Shown: positions 6,522 to 7,003 of the stretch, piece after piece
How the letters are laid out: the number at the start of each line of letters is the position of its first letter
How positions within the stretch are numbered: the stretch's first letter is position 1
Made by a program: the position numbers and the translations under genes
Assembly: GCA_002411085.1 (NCBI GenBank)
Contig: DHQK01000291.1
Span: 1-7,003 of the forward strand
DNA: 7,003 nucleotides
Direction of reading: 5' to 3'
DNA from: Marinilabilia sp. UBA5340
GTDB lineage: Bacteria; Bacteroidota; Bacteroidia; Bacteroidales; Marinilabiliaceae
Notes under the pieces: generated by a model
What the model saw: the letters and a program-made list of their open reading frames with translations, nothing else
What the model was told of the DNA's origin: nothing
Databases searched by the model: none

Positions 6522-7003
6522 ATGGAAAATAGTATTGAGGCCAAAAAAATAAGATGTTTTTTGCGCCATGGAACTGATGAGGACTTACTTGGCAATATTA
6601 ACGAATTCCGGAAAGATCCGGTGCCCGGTTATGAGGTGTTGATTTATGTGTTGACCACTGATGCCCTGCAATTGCCGCTTCTGCCTGAAGGTGTTGAAGT
6701 AATTGAAGTGGATGGCTTTCGTACAACAGCGATGTTGAAAAAGTTAGCCCCATTGGTGAATTATTGGGACAAGATAATTTTCTACCACGAAACACGACCT
6801 TTTAAGTTCTCCTACCGTGGTCTGCCCCGGTTGACACAGGCTATGGATGTTTTTGAGATGGGGATTGTTTACGCCGATTATCAGGTGGAAAAAGATGGCG
6901 TGGTTACCCCACATCCATTGATTGATTATCAAGACGGGAGCTTGCGTGACGATTTTGATTTTGGGCCTCTGATGATGTATTCGGGCGATATTTTTCCTGA
7001 TGT
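6522..7003 (+). CDS. Glycosyltransferase family 2-like protein, N-terminal part (runs off the right edge)
   Basis: Open from ATG 6522-6524 to the window end: 160 codons plus two bases. The protein starts MENSIEAKKIRCFLRHGTDE, followed by an alternating hydrophobic-strand pattern (YEVLIYVLTTD, 37-47; VEVIEVDGF, 58-66; WDKIIFYHETR, 82-92) typical of a nucleotide-sugar-binding Rossmann-like GT-A fold. GIVYADYQVEKDG (114-126) resembles the strand carrying the metal-binding acidic site in GT2 enzymes. HPLIDYQDGSLRDDFDFGPL (131-150) is a segment I recall from a Bacteroidota group annotated as GT2; this is from memory, not a search. The frame stays open upstream with no earlier ATG, and the A-rich leader supports this start. 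Donor, acceptor and pathway are unknown; a cell-envelope glycan role is the default guess. Missing: the C-terminal part, which should contain the acceptor side and catalytic base. A non-catalytic GT-like protein remains possible. Confidence 0.7.
   Translation, partial: MENSIEAKKIRCFLRHGTDEDLLGNINEFRKDPVPGYEVLIYVLTTDALQLPLLPEGVEVIEVDGFRTTAMLKKLAPLVNYWDKIIFYHETRPFKFSYRGLPRLTQAMDVFEMGIVYADYQVEKDGVVTPHPLIDYQDGSLRDDFDFGPLMMYSGDIFPD

Overview
The window looks like a piece of a Bacteroidota chromosome, most likely class Bacteroidia. The evidence is a SusC-type TonB-dependent transporter, a surface lipoprotein with an acidic patch after the lipid cysteine, A-rich translation leaders without strong Shine-Dalgarno sites, and a BadF-type sugar kinase of the Bacteroidota form. 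I cannot place it at genus level from the sequence alone.

Layout: (1) Positions 1-3206, minus strand: a nearly complete SusC-like outer-membrane transporter of which only the last residues run off the left edge. (2) Positions 3232-4938, minus: a 568-residue lipoprotein lying 25 bp upstream of susC, so the two are almost certainly co-transcribed. It has two homologous Trp-rich beta-sandwich-like domains separated by two bacterial Ig-like domains, and is best read as a surface glycan-binding protein (SGBP). It sits where a SusC/D locus normally starts with susC itself. A susD gene is not in the window and would be expected just past position 1. (3) Positions 4939-5616: a 678-bp non-coding stretch dense in palindromes and short repeats, probably the control region of the uptake operon. 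(4) Positions 5617-6465, minus: an N-acetylglucosamine-kinase-like protein of the BadF/BadG family. (5) Positions 6466-6521: a 56-bp divergent gap. (6) Positions 6522-7003, plus: the N-terminal 160 residues of a glycosyltransferase-2-like protein that continues off the right edge.

Working model (inference): the lipoprotein captures a polysaccharide or oligosaccharide at the cell surface and passes it to the SusC channel, probably with a SusD partner encoded beyond the left edge. The kinase could phosphorylate an amino sugar in the cytoplasm, but it is separated from the uptake operon by the long non-coding region and may be an independent housekeeping or cell-wall recycling gene. The divergent glycosyltransferase-like gene is probably unrelated to polysaccharide uptake.

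The least explained parts are the control region (two perfect 14-bp palindromes, one overlapping the lipoprotein start codon; a long imperfect inverted repeat; a 15-bp motif repeated with one mismatch; a helically phased direct repeat) and the glycan specificity and fold of the duplicated lipoprotein domain. I saw no tRNA, rRNA, CRISPR array, insertion sequence or phage gene.
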